64,000 nucleotides of DNA. It comes from Paramacrobiotus metropolitanus (Eukaryota > Tardigrada > Eutardigrada > Parachela > Macrobiotidae). Made by a program: the position numbers and the translations under genes. Where the stretch lies: NCBI RefSeq assembly GCF_019649055.1, contig NW_026570335.1, positions 496,001 to 560,000 of the forward strand. The letters run 5' to 3'. The notes under the pieces are model-generated. The model did no database searches, was not told the DNA's origin, and worked only from the letters and a program-made list of their open reading frames with translations. Numbering within the stretch: the first letter of the stretch is position 1; each line of letters begins with the position of its first letter. Of the stretch, positions 33,693-44,351 are shown piece by piece.

Positions 33693-34527
33693 TAGTGTTG
33701 CTTTACTTAGTAAAAGTAAATAGTAAACCTTACTTATTAAGCCGTTTTTGCCTTTTACTCATTAAGTAAAAAGTAAGTAAGCAGCAAAACGGAAAAGTAA
33801 AAGTAAAGTAAAAGTAAGGGCAGCCGAGGCTTCAGAAGTAAATAGTAAGTAAAAGTAAGAGGCGCGAAACGGGAATAGCTTAATTAGTAAAGCAGTCTTT
33901 TTACTAAGCGTCCGCAGCAGATAAAAGTGACGGGCATCATCAGAATTCTGCTGAACATGCTCTTTTCCATAGCAGTTACGTTAGGCAGTACAGGTTTTCT
34001 TCTGGAGCGCTAAAATTTCTATACTGCAGACGCCTTCAACCGTTTAGGTGGGCGAGTTACGTGACTGCCAGGCGTATTAGCTAGTGCTGTTTCACTGCAA
34101 CGGATACGGTGTAATGACTTTTGCTAATTTTTGTTAAAATATTAAGTATTTTTTGTTAAAATATTAAGTACTGTAACTTCACACTGCCCAGAACCAAATT
34201 GCTTCATTGAAACAAATTTCTGAGCACAAATTGAAATTAATCGTTGTGCACACTGTCGCATAGCATAAGCAGTTATTTTTGTTTCAGATACGGAATATGC
34301 TTAAGAAATGAATAATTATGGCAAAATTGAAAACTTTTGTTGCGTACTGCGATTTTTCGCAAAACACGAGTAGTAAATACTAGTTTATTAGTGATTACTA
34401 AGTTAGTAAAAGTAAGTAAAGTTACGATAAAAAAAGTAAAAAGTAAGTAAAAGTAAGGAAGAAAAATAATGAAAAGTGAATAGTAAAGTGTAAGTAAGGT
34501 TTTGGGACAATAGTAAATACAACACTG
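33693..34527. mobile_element. hAT-type non-autonomous element, AGTAA-rich
   Basis: The left end TAGTGTTGCTTTACT mirrors the right end, whose reverse complement is CAGTGTTGTATTTACT. The flanks are CAAATCTC and CAATTCTC, an 8-bp target duplication with one mismatch. YAGTGTTG ends and 8-bp duplications are hallmarks of hAT elements. The interior is dominated by AGTAAAAGTAAGTA runs near both ends, so long subterminal repeats could fold back. No transposase. Confidence 0.75.
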
Positions 34528-34538
34528 CAATTCTCATA

Positions 34539-34600
34539 CTGTAGCCGCGCGATGCGTGTGTACCACAGAGTCTGGTATACGGAAATCGTCGATAACAAAT
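34539..34600. mobile_element. Fragment of the CTGTAGCCGC MITE family
   Basis: TA followed by CTGTAGCCGCGCG, then CCACAGAGT and GGTATACGGA, matches the left part of the 142-bp MITE at 42,048 (CTGTAGCCGCCCG, CCACAGAGT, GGTATACGGA). The opposite end was not found. It sits 11 bases from the hAT-type element. Confidence 0.55.
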
Positions 34601-35248
34601 ACATTCTCCTGGAGCATATATTCGTAAAAACAGAATGAAATACGTGTGGCATACCAATGTGTAGAGAAAAATCAGCTCTACTTGGTAGTATCTGTATTTT
34701 TTAGAATGCGGTGAGTATTATCAGTTTCTTTGTGTGTTTTTCGTTTTCCGAAATCGTTTTAATTTTGTTTTCGCAGTTCCTCTTCTGCAGCCAAACCCCT
34801 TGCTCTGACGAGCCAGCAATAGATGAGTCATCCAAAACTGTATTCTGAGCGCCGCGCCAAAATCTACTTTCGGCCAGCCGAGCAAACAGTTTGTTTGTCT
34901 GTTGAGGTTTATACCGGGCACGCGTTTTATGGCATTTTTCTAGCATTTTTTAATAAGTTTGTAATTGAGTTGCCGGGACTTCTAAACAATCGTTATGCAA
35001 TTTACTGCCATTTCCCGCATCTAACCGCTGAGTTTATTATGCGACATTCTCAACGGGAACAGTGCGAGAGATCGCTACGAGCAGTTTATAATGTTTTACT
35101 GGCGCACTTCCGTTTTGATTTCTATCCGATACCACTGGGGAAGTTAACAACTGAATATTTGTACATGACATACCAAAAAATTTAGGACTGGCCACGACAA
35201 TGTACCAACCTTTAACATGTTTTCCGTTACCTTCTAAAAGTGTAATGA

Positions 35249-35420
35249 GGCTAAATAGCCAGAAAGCTACCCTGACGCCCAGAATGGGGCTAAATAGCCA
35301 AGGACTATGAAACCCCAGTATGGGGCAAAATAGCCAACTAGCTATTAGACGGGCCCCACTGGGGCAAAATAGCCCAGTAGTTAGTTTCCCCCCACACACT
35401 GGGGCAAAATAGCCACTCCG
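35249..35420 (-). repeat. Right terminal array of GGGGCAAAATAGCC units
   Basis: Four to five copies of (A/C)TGGGGCAAAATAGCC or GGGGCTAAATAGCC, inverted relative to 16,993-17,180, ending at the right target duplication. Confidence 0.85.
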
Positions 35421-35430
35421 CTTAAGAAAG
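35421..35430. repeat. Right copy of 10-bp target-site duplication CTTAAGAAAG
   Basis: Identical to 16,983-16,992. The sequence that follows (TAACAACATTCAAGCAG, then TAAGTAAGAATT and CACTGTTAAAATTA) aligns to unit B1 from about 48,731. Confidence 0.85.
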
Positions 35431-36199
35431 TAACAACATTCAAGCAGCAGAAGTGCAATTGCGGGTGACACTGCTTCGTAAGTAAGAATTTATCATAATG
35501 ATTAGTCACTGTTAAAATTATTCACAGAATAACATCCATGGTCTGGGTTCAGGTTAATATAGTAAAATGTCAGTTATTACGTGACAACGTTGATAAAATA
35601 AAATGGCAATTATTATGGATGACAACCTGTTTTGATTTTGTAATAAATTATATCCGAAAACATTACATGTACGATTTACGACGACATTTGTCAGACGTGC
35701 CACGGCGTAGACTGACCACACTCACTGAAGAACATACAATACATAGTTCCGTAGTGCGGTGACCATTCCAAGATCAATTTCTCCACATCAGTTCGTTACT
35801 CTACAAACGAGCAAGCCAGTGCAAGTTTTCACGTTTTAAAATGCTAACAATTTTTTTAACTGAAAACATTTTCTGCAGTTATGTGTAAATGAAAAAAATT
35901 TTAATCCCAAAATTAAAATATTAAATCTGAAAGAAAATTATCTTCTCCCATTGCGTCGTTTCCGCGTAGTGGTTACAGTAAATGCGCGTAATGCACGTTT
36001 CCGTTTTCATTACCATTTATTGCGCATTACTGTGTTTTATGAGACATATTTTAGTTACTCGAAAAGAAAATAATAACTACTGTTCTTAGGTCACATTATG
36101 TACTTAGGAAACGGTACGCACAACAAATCCATGTACAAATGTTGAAGAAAACATTTTTTGGGGGCGTTTTTAAAGTATTATTTTATGGCGTGCGCTGAC

Positions 36200-36357
36200 C
36201 TTTATGGCGGGCCCTATGATATCATAGGGCTCGGTATTGCAGTCCTCGGAGTCGGTCGGCTTCTGCTTCTTATCGCAGCTGGACGAGACCACCACGCTGT
36301 CGTTCTTCAGGCAGATAATGTACCGCCGCTTCGATCCACTGCCGCATTTTGCGAGCA
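36200..36357 (-). pseudogene. Papilin unit C, TSP1 exon (KCGSGSKRRY), broken
   Basis: Acceptor TTTTTAG, then a TSP1-type repeat with KCGSGSKRRYIICLKNDSVV. Compared with unit B1 (49,463-49,595) one A is missing near the start, which shifts the frame, and the final cysteine of the repeat reads Tyr (NTEPYD). The donor seen in B1 (GTGATAAAG) is not preserved. Non-functional in this form. Confidence 0.8.
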
Positions 36358-37132
36358 CTAAAAATCGCAAATAAAATAGAAAAACTAATAAAACAAAAAT
36401 ATAATAATAGAAAAGGTATCTTATAGAAAATGAACAGAAAAACAAAACAGATAACGACTGTAAAAACAGAAACATAAATACTGATAAAACATAGGGAAGT
36501 TATAAAAGAGAACATAGGGAAGAAAACTTTAAGTATGTAAAATGTGTATAACATAAAATAAGGAGGAAAACAAAAAAGAGGTAAATCTGCAAAGGTCAGG
36601 CCTCAGAGCAAAGAAATCTCACGAGGCTAATCTGCAGTAGTACAAGTTTAATTAAAACACGCTTAATTAAACACGTGTTACCTCCTACCTTAAAAAATCA
36701 ACGCAAGTTAATAGCTTTTAGTTCTAAAATCTGGTAAGAGGCAAGTTTCAGATACAGTATGATAGGAAATGACCTGCAGACCAATGCCGTTACACTACAA
36801 CTCCTTCGTATGTACCGTATAAAGCCATTTTAAGTCAACAACGCATCTGTAGTAATCTTTAAGGGCGAGTAATTAAGCACTAATAAATTCGTATGGAAAT
36901 AAAAATGATGGAAACGTTCACATGAAAACAATAAAAACGCCGGCAACTGGTATACGAGTAGAGAAGCTGATATTTAGCTAAAAATTAAAAACAACCTTCA
37001 AAATTACCGCCACATAAAAACATTACCGGAAACCGGGGGAAACGTACGAACTTGGGAATTAGAAAGCGGTTAATCGTTCGGAAAAAAATAAGCAAAACTG
37101 CCAAATTGCAATTAATACCTACTTTGCTACAT

Positions 37133-37284
37133 TCCGTGGAGAACCACATGGCGTCGCAGGGCGGCGCATTGGCGCAGGCATCCGACAGTTCCGGCTTCTT
37201 GGCCGACGCGCACATGGACAACGGGTAGACCGTGCCGTTCTCGGAGGTGCACACGGCGCGACGGGTCCGGCTGCGCTGACCGCA
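37133..37284 (-). pseudogene. Papilin unit C, TSP1 exon (CGQRSRTRRAVC), 5' edge lost
   Basis: Homologous to B1 at 50,780-50,950: CGQRSRTRRAVCTSENGTV, then PLSMCASA and PPCDAMWF. The donor GTAGGTAT is preserved. The acceptor and the first codons (CNT in B1) are replaced by a T/A-rich sequence, so the exon lacks a usable start. Confidence 0.8.
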
Positions 37285-37646
37285 ATAATAAAAATTAATC
37301 AAAATAAAACAAGAAAGACACAAGTGAAATTAAAAAAATTTAAAATAAACAAATAACAAAGTGCCAATTTGATAATAAAAATCGAAAAAATTAATTAACA
37401 ATTCTATTCTATTCTGCTTTATATTTCTGAACGAATAATTCTGCATTTTTCAAAATTATTCCTGTAGGAATCACGCATCAGCCGTACTTCTGCAGAATTA
37501 AAAAAAATTCTAACTGAAACCGACGGTGTACAGAATTACAAGAAAAGGACTTTCGCACATATAAAAACGGATAACAATTCTGATTACAGATAAAAAATCT
37601 GGCATAAAAGTAGGGCGCTCAAAACGAGCATCGCATGCATGCGTAC

Positions 37647-37808
37647 AATGCGGGGCAGGGATCGTCGACATTGCACTGCCGACTGGGCTGTGGTTTGACC
37701 AGCGCGTCGCATAATTCATCGTCCACCGGTTCGTAGTCGCTGGTGCGGACACACACCACCGGCCGACTCTGTCGTCCGCCGCCGCAGCTGGAGCTGCAGG
37801 GCCCGTAG
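37647..37808 (-). pseudogene. Papilin unit C, TSP1 part of spacer/TSP1 exon, split by transposon
   Basis: Encodes YGPCSSSCGGGRQSRPVVC and the rest of a TSP1 repeat ending CNVDDPCPA, with donor GTACGC. One extra codon (Asp) is present against B2 (CSVDPC). The 5' half of the same exon lies at 40,376-40,478; the two halves are separated by a 2.57-kb insertion. TSP1 repeats bind matrix partners and glycosaminoglycans in ADAMTS-like proteins. Confidence 0.88.
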
Positions 37809-40375
37809 CCCAGTGCAACATGCAATCCCTATGGGAAGCCGGCTTGGGGCCTGAGAGCACAGACCCATGCGACCCCCGTGCAGGGATAGCTAGGACGCCG
37901 TTTCCGGCCCACAGGTTCTGGTGCCGAATAGGTTTCACACAGGCCTACCGAAGTGGGACTGCAGCCCAGAGAACGTTCTGGTCTGTTCTGGGGCAGCCCA
38001 GGCAAGTTGTATGCCTATAATGCACTATTTGTTTATGCTTTGCGCTGTCCGGATCTTGAACATGAAACAAGTTCGTTCAAAAAAATAACACTATTATTAC
38101 TCTTGCAATCCGTAAATGTTATTTGAGTATTTCGTTAACATTAGGTGACTCCAGAACCGTGATAGGCATACATGCGCGTACGCTTGCATGTACATACAGT
38201 ATATATACGTTATTTACGTACACTTTATCGATCGCGCATTCTTCTATGATGCACTCGATCAAACTCAGTAGTTAAATTCCAGAACTTAAATAATATTATT
38301 TTCTACTACTTGCGGCGACCGGCACATTTCTAACGAATAATTGTGGAGCGAAATCGATATATTTTCAATATAATACTGCCGGATATTTCAAAAATTTATA
38401 TGCCAATAAGTTTTTACCTGTCTGTTTCTATGCTTATTGTATATGCCTTTTGCGAAAAAAACAATTTGATCTGGTTTTAATTTTTTTAATTGCACAAACA
38501 TCGCCGTCCGTGGTGGAAAGTATAACAGTGTTCGGTCTTCAGGTGACGCAAAGCGCTTTTTCTAGCATTACTGGCATACTTTGCAATTGGAAATACCGTC
38601 AGACAGTGTTTACTAATAATCTCCGAATCTGTTTGCAGCAAATGTTCGTCCATGTTCTGCTCAAAATATAACGAAAAAATTTTGGCAATAAATTTCTGTC
38701 ATAATGAACTGTGTATTTCTACATAGACCGATAGACGTACTGTATTCAGTGTATTGTATAGTATTACGCCATGGTGTTACACTGTACCAATGTGCCTACT
38801 ATATATGTGGTAGAGCTGTTCAGGCTGCCACTCTTACGCGCAAACTGAAGTGGAGATATGTAAAACCGCAGCGTGGGATAATACACGTGCGCAGAACTGT
38901 ATCGTGGGAAGACTCTGCTAGCTGTGTATACGCATTAGGCAAACCTCCAGCGAGGGAAGAGGCACGGAAAGCAGACGCATTGTTTTTGCGTATGAATGTT
39001 ATACTGAATGTGCGTAGCAATACGTACGCAGACCTGCAGCGCGATATCCGGTGCAAATAACGTACGGAGCAGCGCGTCAGAGAGCGTGCCTCTCACATGC
39101 ATATAGACTACTCTAGTAGTCTGTGTGAGCACTGAGCACATGCATCCATATGGTGTATCAGTTTTATGTATGTAAAAGAATTGTCAGTTGAATGTAAGAA
39201 AATTTTCTCAAAATCAAAATATTTCCCAAATCTGCGCTAGTCTACTGGTTTTTGGACGCGAAACCACGTTGTGGCACCGTTGATCACCACCGTTTGCGCA
39301 AATGGGAGTTATTCCAGATGGAGCTGGAGGAGGGAAATGCATGTGAGGCATTGTGGTCTAAAGGGAATTGGAACCCTTGTATTATTCTACGCTTTGACGA
39401 AAGTAAGTCTTCTCTTGAATAAGTTTTCCACAAAATATATATGGTTAGTGTAAATATCACAGACTATAAATTGAATATTTGTATACAGCTAGAGACGCCT
39501 AAGCACTGGAGAATCGATACTTGGCGAACCAGAGCGACATCGACCGCGAGGATTCCAACGGTCGCGATGCAGCGCAGAATGTGGCCCTGAAGTGCGGTGT
39601 TACACTCTACGATATGCAAAAAAAGTATATTGACTCGCTGGCTCGGCCTCTAAAAGCTGGAGCGAGAGGCAGGAATGCAACGGTGCCCAAGGAACCTGCC
39701 ACGAACTCACAGCGGACAGCCCCAACGCCTGCACTCGCACCCGCCTCGACACGTCTGCCAGCCACGCCACCCCTGCTCGTTCCAGCGGCCCCTGTTATCC
39801 GAGTGCCCGATGCTGCTACTCCGTCTAGCGTTGCGGTTCTACCATTCACTGATGTTATAAGCCAAATACTAATTTTGGGCAATTTTGTATTTTTTCTCTT
39901 TTTGCCGTATGCCTGATTTTCTTGCCTTCCAGTTGATATCCAGATGATTTTTAAATCTCTAGTCTGTCAATTCTCGTACACATTGAAGTCAACTTATTTT
40001 TGCACTTTTTTGTTCTAGCCGAATTAAAGCGATTAAAATTTGTTATTTCAATTAAACGTTAATTAGATCGCTATAAACCGGTGTAATTTGTCTTGCACAC
40101 TTAAAGTGAAAAAACGAAAATAATATGTAAGCAACAATTAATTAAGCTGACGCGCCCGGCCGTTACCAGAAAAATCTGCTAATTCAGGCCCAGGTGGAGC
40201 CAGCACAGGCACCGGAAGTGAATGCCCCTGGCCTGATTGCCACTGTGTGCAGGCCTATCCCATGCCTGACAGGCCTGTACGTTTGGGGCATATCAGGCCT
40301 GAACACTTGGTCTTCCGGTGAGTTTCTGGTCATGGTCGGGTCACACAAAACGGCCGGTGTTCGTGTTGCACTGGG
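37809..40375. mobile_element. 2.57-kb TIR element inserted in a TSP1 exon
   Basis: The ends CCCAGTGCAACA and its inverse TGTT(G)CACTGGG-like right end (GTTGCACTGGG) bracket the segment. Comparison with the intact exon in B2 (CCCGTAGGAGCGG) shows that only AG is duplicated (GTAG before, AGGAG after), so the target duplication is about 2 bp. Subterminal CAGGCCTG and ACAGGCCT motifs occur near both ends, as in many cut-and-paste elements. The superfamily is not determined and no transposase was recognised. Confidence 0.75.
39243..39916 (+). CDS. Possible two-exon gene inside the 2.57-kb element
   Basis: The first exon-like frame ends ALWSKGNWNPCIILRFDE with donor GTAAGT at 39,403. A second begins after CCTAAG at 39,504 and joins in phase to LENRYLANQSDIDREDSNGR and a helical stretch (VTLYDMQKKYIDSLARPL), followed by a long Ala/Pro/Thr-rich region up to TGA at 39,916. 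Codon usage looks coding, but I recognise no family. It may be a captured host gene fragment or part of a transposon protein. Upstream and downstream exons are not defined. Confidence 0.35.
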
Positions 40376-40478
40376 AGGAGCGCGCCAGCCAGGCGAAGCT
40401 CAGCGGGCGCACGTCCTTGGCGCTGTTGGGCGCGTAGAATTCGTACAACACACCCGGGTTGGCTTCCTGATGCAACAT
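40376..40478 (-). pseudogene. Papilin unit C, end of ADAMTS spacer, 5' half of split exon
   Basis: Acceptor CGTAG, then MLHQEANPGVLYEFYAPNSA and RPLSFAWLAR. The NPGVxYEFYAP block is the typical end of the ADAMTS spacer just before the next TSP1. The exon is cut after CGCTCC by the 2.57-kb element; its TSP1 half continues at 37,808. Confidence 0.85.
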
Positions 40479-40924
40479 CTACGAAAAACCCCAAATCTGG
40501 TAATTTTCGGGTTATTCTTAATCGAAGCGTTTTACCTTTTATGTTAACGAATTTCCATTTTTTAGTACTTTCCACACAATTTACTGTGATTTTTACATGA
40601 CAACTGCATGTTACATTATGTTAAGGAGTCATGCATTGTATCCGAAATAATTGAGTTAACTTCAGATGCTTTCTTAGCTATAAGGAAAACGAAAAAATAT
40701 TCGTTAGATCCTCTTAATAATTCATTTAAATCTGAACGCTGACACATGCGTAGCTTCCATGTCAAATAGTGGATAAGCGCCTTTTGGAGTGCCAGTACAC
40801 TACGTCTCATCCAATGATTGCGATAGTGTTGCAATCAGGGTCCAACGGTTGACCAGGCTCGGCGCGCAGCTCATGCGAACCCGCGGAAATGAAAGCGGGA
40901 TCTACGCTGCAACTCAAAGAAGCG

Positions 40925-41046
40925 TCAGGATAAATATGGAAACGAGATGACAGGGAAGAATGATGCACGTCCGCCCTCAACGAGGGGTTCCGGCTCGTAG
41001 GGCGACGGGGTGGGCGCGGGATAGAGATCGATGGGTGGTTGTTCTC
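40925..41046 (-). pseudogene. Unit C Pro-rich linker exon
   Basis: Acceptor TTTGTAG, then GEQPPIDLYPAPTPSPYEPE, a proline-rich linker, ending at a TGA near 40,925. Homologous to the first part of B2 47,385-47,566. Introns to the right of both copies also align (41.06-41.3 kb with 47.58-47.8 kb), so this marks the start of a duplicated unit. Its original place in papilin is not clear. Confidence 0.55.
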
Positions 41047-41496
41047 CTACAAATAAAACAGACTTTAGATTAAGGTGTTTAAACTGAATCATGCATGATA
41101 ATGTTGGGAAAATAATCTAGTTTAACTGTGTTAATTTTCCAATGGTCAGTAATTCAAATAATTGATGCTCCTGCTATTTTACTTGCTCCATGGTTAGTTT
41201 GGGATTTCCTTGTTCTTATTTCCGCTCTTTCTAATTCTCCTTCTATACTTCTCGTATATTCACTGATGGAGTTATTTCCAAGCAAACATTTTAGAAATCT
41301 ATACAAAGTTATGTTTTAACGATGTCTGGGCCGTAGTTTGCGTTATATTGCCGAGTTCGACGGGCGTCATGCAGGTCGTGCCGCAGCCGTTATTACAGCA
41401 CTTCTAGTATTCTACTGCATCCGTACGTGGCACTCAATCCGTACCGCGTGCCGGTTCGCACGAGCCCGGCGAAATATCCCCCGGAGATGGGCAAGT

Positions 41497-41573
41497 GCAT
41501 ACTTTCTCCACTTAGTTCGCGTAGCCGTACGGGTACTGGATGTCGTAGGTGCGGGCTCAGCATCCCACGCCAA
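41497..41573 (-). pseudogene. Unit B2 antistasin-like exon with stop and lost cysteines
   Basis: Acceptor ATTACAG is kept, then GVGC, TGA, ARTYDIQYPYGYAN and TAA. Two cysteines of unit C read Tyr and two stops are in frame, so this copy is dead. The segment lies directly left of the unit B2/C junction. Confidence 0.8.
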
Positions 41574-41975
41574 CTGTAATTAGCGATACAGATTTTGTTT
41601 CAAAAAACAAGAGAAACGCATTCCAAATATCAAGCAGCCAAGTCGGAAATATATTATCCCATGTTATTCCCAGTCTCGGTACAGACTGGAGACTATTAAA
41701 CTGAAAACACTAAGCATATATTCGTGGGCATCGTAGTGCAATGGCAACGCAGCTCAATTATGCCAGTGGCAGCGGTTTGTAGACAATGTAATTCGATAGT
41801 ATTAGTTAAGGTGTATTAACTAATACTCAAAAAATAATTTATATTTTTACTCATAACTGACTTTATGACTATTAGTTGGGGTTTTAGCATCTCAAGATCT
41901 TTCGGATGGAAAATACGCTCTACAACATTTTCTACCCAAAGCGATAATCTCCGTTAAGTAAAATTCAACACTTAC

Positions 41976-42282
41976 ACTGTGCAGAAGCCTTCGCACTGTT
42001 CCAATATATGGAAATGGTTCTGGTTGCCGCCACATCCGGTGTTTGTACTGTAGCCGCCCGCACAAGTTGCCCCACAGAGTGAGGTATACGGATGTTTGGC
42101 CTCACATTGCTCGCTGTTCAGCGCAGTGTGTGCAGGGAGAAGGCAGCGGCCGGATCTGCCAATGGAGCAACTTGTGCGGGCGGCTACAGTAAACGACAAG
42201 CATTTTCCCTGAGAAATGTCGTAGTAATTACGCGATTGCCGCTCGTCGCACGCTCCCGCATCCACCGGCATACAGCAGATGG
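41976..42282 (-). pseudogene. Unit B2 Kunitz exon carrying an in-frame MITE
   Basis: Acceptor TTGAACAG, then CCMPVDAGACDERQSRNYYD and GKCLSFT, an interruption of 48 codons, then NTGCGGNQNHFHILEQCEGF. All six Kunitz cysteines are present, but a 142-bp MITE plus its TA duplication (144 bases) separates the third from the fourth. The frame stays open through the insert, which adds further cysteines. At the 3' end two bases are missing relative to unit C before the donor, which changes the exit phase. An inhibitor fold is unlikely. Confidence 0.85.
42048..42189. mobile_element. 142-bp MITE, TIR CTGTAGCCGCCCGCACAAG, TA duplication
   Basis: CTGTAGCCGCCCGCACAAGT plus TGC at the left is perfectly inverted at the right (42,167-42,189). 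TA flanks both sides. Comparison with the uninterrupted exon in units A and C confirms insertion at TA. TA duplication suggests the Tc1/mariner superfamily. A second partial member is at 34,539. Confidence 0.85.
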
Positions 42283-42692
42283 CTGTTCAATACAAACACA
42301 AACATGGACAAATAAACATCGTGCACTGAGAAATATCATAGCGTTAAACCGACTAACGCCCGCATATTTCAAATAAAAATGCTGAAGACAAATTATAAAT
42401 TCAACAATAGTAAGGTATCTCCGTGGACCGATAACCAAGTACTAAAACCAGTTTTGCCCGTTACTGCACAAATGAAGTGGAGAAGTTTAGCGGGTTGATG
42501 TAGTGCAATGGCAATAAAAAAGGGCGATCTGAAAAAGTTCAAGGTCGAAATATTAAATGCTACGGCATCATCACAGTCAATAAAAACTTAAAAAAACTAA
42601 AGTTTTTTTGGTATTTCCGAGCACAAAATCGAAAGAAAAAATCGGGAACAACATTTATACATGGCAGAGCGGAAAAAACTCCCGTTTCTTAC

Positions 42693-42881
42693 CGAGACAG
42701 GTATTCTGGTGGCTCTCGAAGCGGTTCTCGTTGCCCAGACAGCCGCCGTAATGGAAAGGCAGCACTCACGGACGTACAAGGCGTAGCATCCTCAAATTTT
42801 GGTGGCCGGGGCCGTGCACCGTCGGGAGGTGGCACATCGCCGCCCCGGAGGGCCGGATACATTCCGCCTGCCATTTCGGCT
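42693..42881 (-). pseudogene. Unit B2 second half of a Kunitz domain, frameshifted
   Basis: Acceptor GATGCAG, donor GTAAGAAACGGG. One frame reads EPKWQAECIRPSG. Later another frame reads YGGCLGNENRFESHQNTCLG, a clear Kunitz second half. They are joined only by a frameshift near 42,750. The exon end matches that of the Kunitz exon in unit C (CAGAATCCCTATCTCG). Confidence 0.75.
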
Positions 42882-43463
42882 CTGCATCAAACAAGACAAA
42901 CAAATTACAGTTCCTAATTTGTTTAATTTACGAAAAAAATTCCAGAAAATCTTCTTTTCTATAACGTTATTTTTTATCTCATTAACGTCGTTCTTGTTAA
43001 GTAAAAGTTAAAAGCGGGCAAATAGTTTTGAACAGAATGAAAAAATCAACTCCATATTCGAAAAGTGTTCGGAAAGGCAATTCAAACCGAAATTAGCACA
43101 TGGAATTATATCGTCGTTATTAAATGAATCCATTTCCAGTCATTTAGTGGCTTCGTCTCCTTAGACATCCATTACACTACGTTTAAGCGATAATACTGCT
43201 CAAAAGCCGCAAGACGATTACAGCCGATGCAAGTTTTGAAAAAGAGCTTACAAAAAAAATCAAAAACCTGATTAAAATACCACTTTATAAAATTTAGCTG
43301 ATTAGTGATTACTAAAATACATAACTTCTGCTTTTAATTTAATTATAAAATTTCGAATTTTTAAGCGTAAAGTTAAATTATGTTTAATTAAATTTAAACG
43401 CAGAAAAATTTAAATTGATAGGCTACGTTAAAACAAAGTTTACAAAAAATTGCAAACGCTTAC

Positions 43464-43586
43464 GCGGTTGTCGTTTGCCTTCGCATCCGCCGTACCAGAA
43501 GCGCGTACAGTCACCGTAATCAAAGTCATAATGCCATTTGATGCTGTAATTGCGGCAGGGACCTTGTTCCGAGTACATTTCACAAT
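43464..43586 (-). CDS. Unit B2 exon with first half of a Kunitz domain
   Basis: Acceptor CCGATAG, donor GTAAGC. The exon encodes CEMYSEQGPCRNYSIKWHYD, then FDYGDCTRFWYGGCEGK. The spacing C-x8-C-x15-C-x7-C is exact Kunitz, with Arg at P1. The last two cysteines must come from a following exon, which is frameshifted in this unit. I see no counterpart in unit C, so this Kunitz module was lost there or was specific to B2. Plus-strand ORFs across it are antisense. Confidence 0.8.
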
Positions 43587-44351
43587 CTATCGGCAACCAC
43601 ACAGAACAGAAACAAAGTCAGCAACAATCCCAATTCCCAATCTTCCAACATCAGCGGTAAGCGATCACGTAAGTTTCCTGACCCAACGTCTGCATCGTGA
43701 ACGGATTTTCTGGGTTATCTGGCAACTTTTTCGCTGCACTTTTCAAAGCATGTATGCGTATTGAGAGAATGAATAAACCAAATGAAAACAGAATAAATAA
43801 AAGGAAACTAAAAAAGTTGTAAGTTTGTAACTGAGAAGGACAAGCTGGCCGTGTGTGAACAAATAACAAAATTGTAGTACTGTGGCGCTATCCGGCCTTG
43901 CTCGTTATGTAGCCTCGCGAAGCTATTAGTGACAAAGGATCTGGACAGAAAACATTTAACGAATTTTTATTTCGTCAAAATCAAACCTACACCTACATAT
44001 AGTTTTCCAATATTTATTTCTCAAATGATTCGATTTATTGTATAGCAATTTTCAATAGCTTCGAAATTCCAAATGCGTACATTAATAAAAAAAAACTAAA
44101 AATTTTCCCAATAATTAACAGAGATGTTCTACTTTGTTTTAGTTATTGGATATTTGAGTTTCAGCTTAAAAGACATTTGCTGGTATAACTGTGAAATACA
44201 CCCCTGCTGATTAATAACGATACCAACTTAAGTATATTTCACTGTCAACAATTTTTTCATCGACATGTTCATAACAATAAAATGAACAAACTGGCTGACT
44301 TATGATATTATACTATTCAGGAAAACTTTTCGAAATAATCGTGATACGTAC

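Larger units (their letters stand above)
16993..35420. mobile_element. 18.4-kb insertion with inverted repeat-array ends
   Basis: Both flanks align to one continuous intron in unit B1 (48,690-48,840): the left flank to sequence before 48,722 and the right flank to GTAACAAC...TAAGTAAGAATT after 48,731. The segment is thus an insertion with a 10-bp target duplication. Its ends are inverted arrays of GGCTATTTTGCCCCAGT. This design and the 9-10-bp duplication resemble foldback or MULE-type elements, but no transposase was recognised, so the class is inference. The interior holds a decayed Gypsy element, tandem repeats, a MITE, an R2-like element and a hAT-type element. Nested insertions probably account for most of its length. 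Confidence 0.8.

Noticed and set aside
34823-35185. 120-codon plus-strand ORF inside the large insertion
   Set aside because: No family recognised and no supporting homology within the window; could be chance.
35249-35420. CRISPR-like regular repeats
   Set aside because: Units are imperfect, spacers are short and G/C-rich, and a matching inverted array exists 18 kb away. The genome is animal, so a transposon end is the better reading.
16993-35420. Giant virus or Polinton-like insertion
   Set aside because: No capsid, packaging ATPase, protein-primed polymerase or integrase was seen. The recognisable genes are retroelements, and the flanking duplication is 10 bp rather than the 6 bp of Polintons.
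43450-43764. Plus-strand ORF of 104 codons
   Set aside because: It is antisense to a Kunitz exon with exact cysteine spacing and splice sites on the minus strand.
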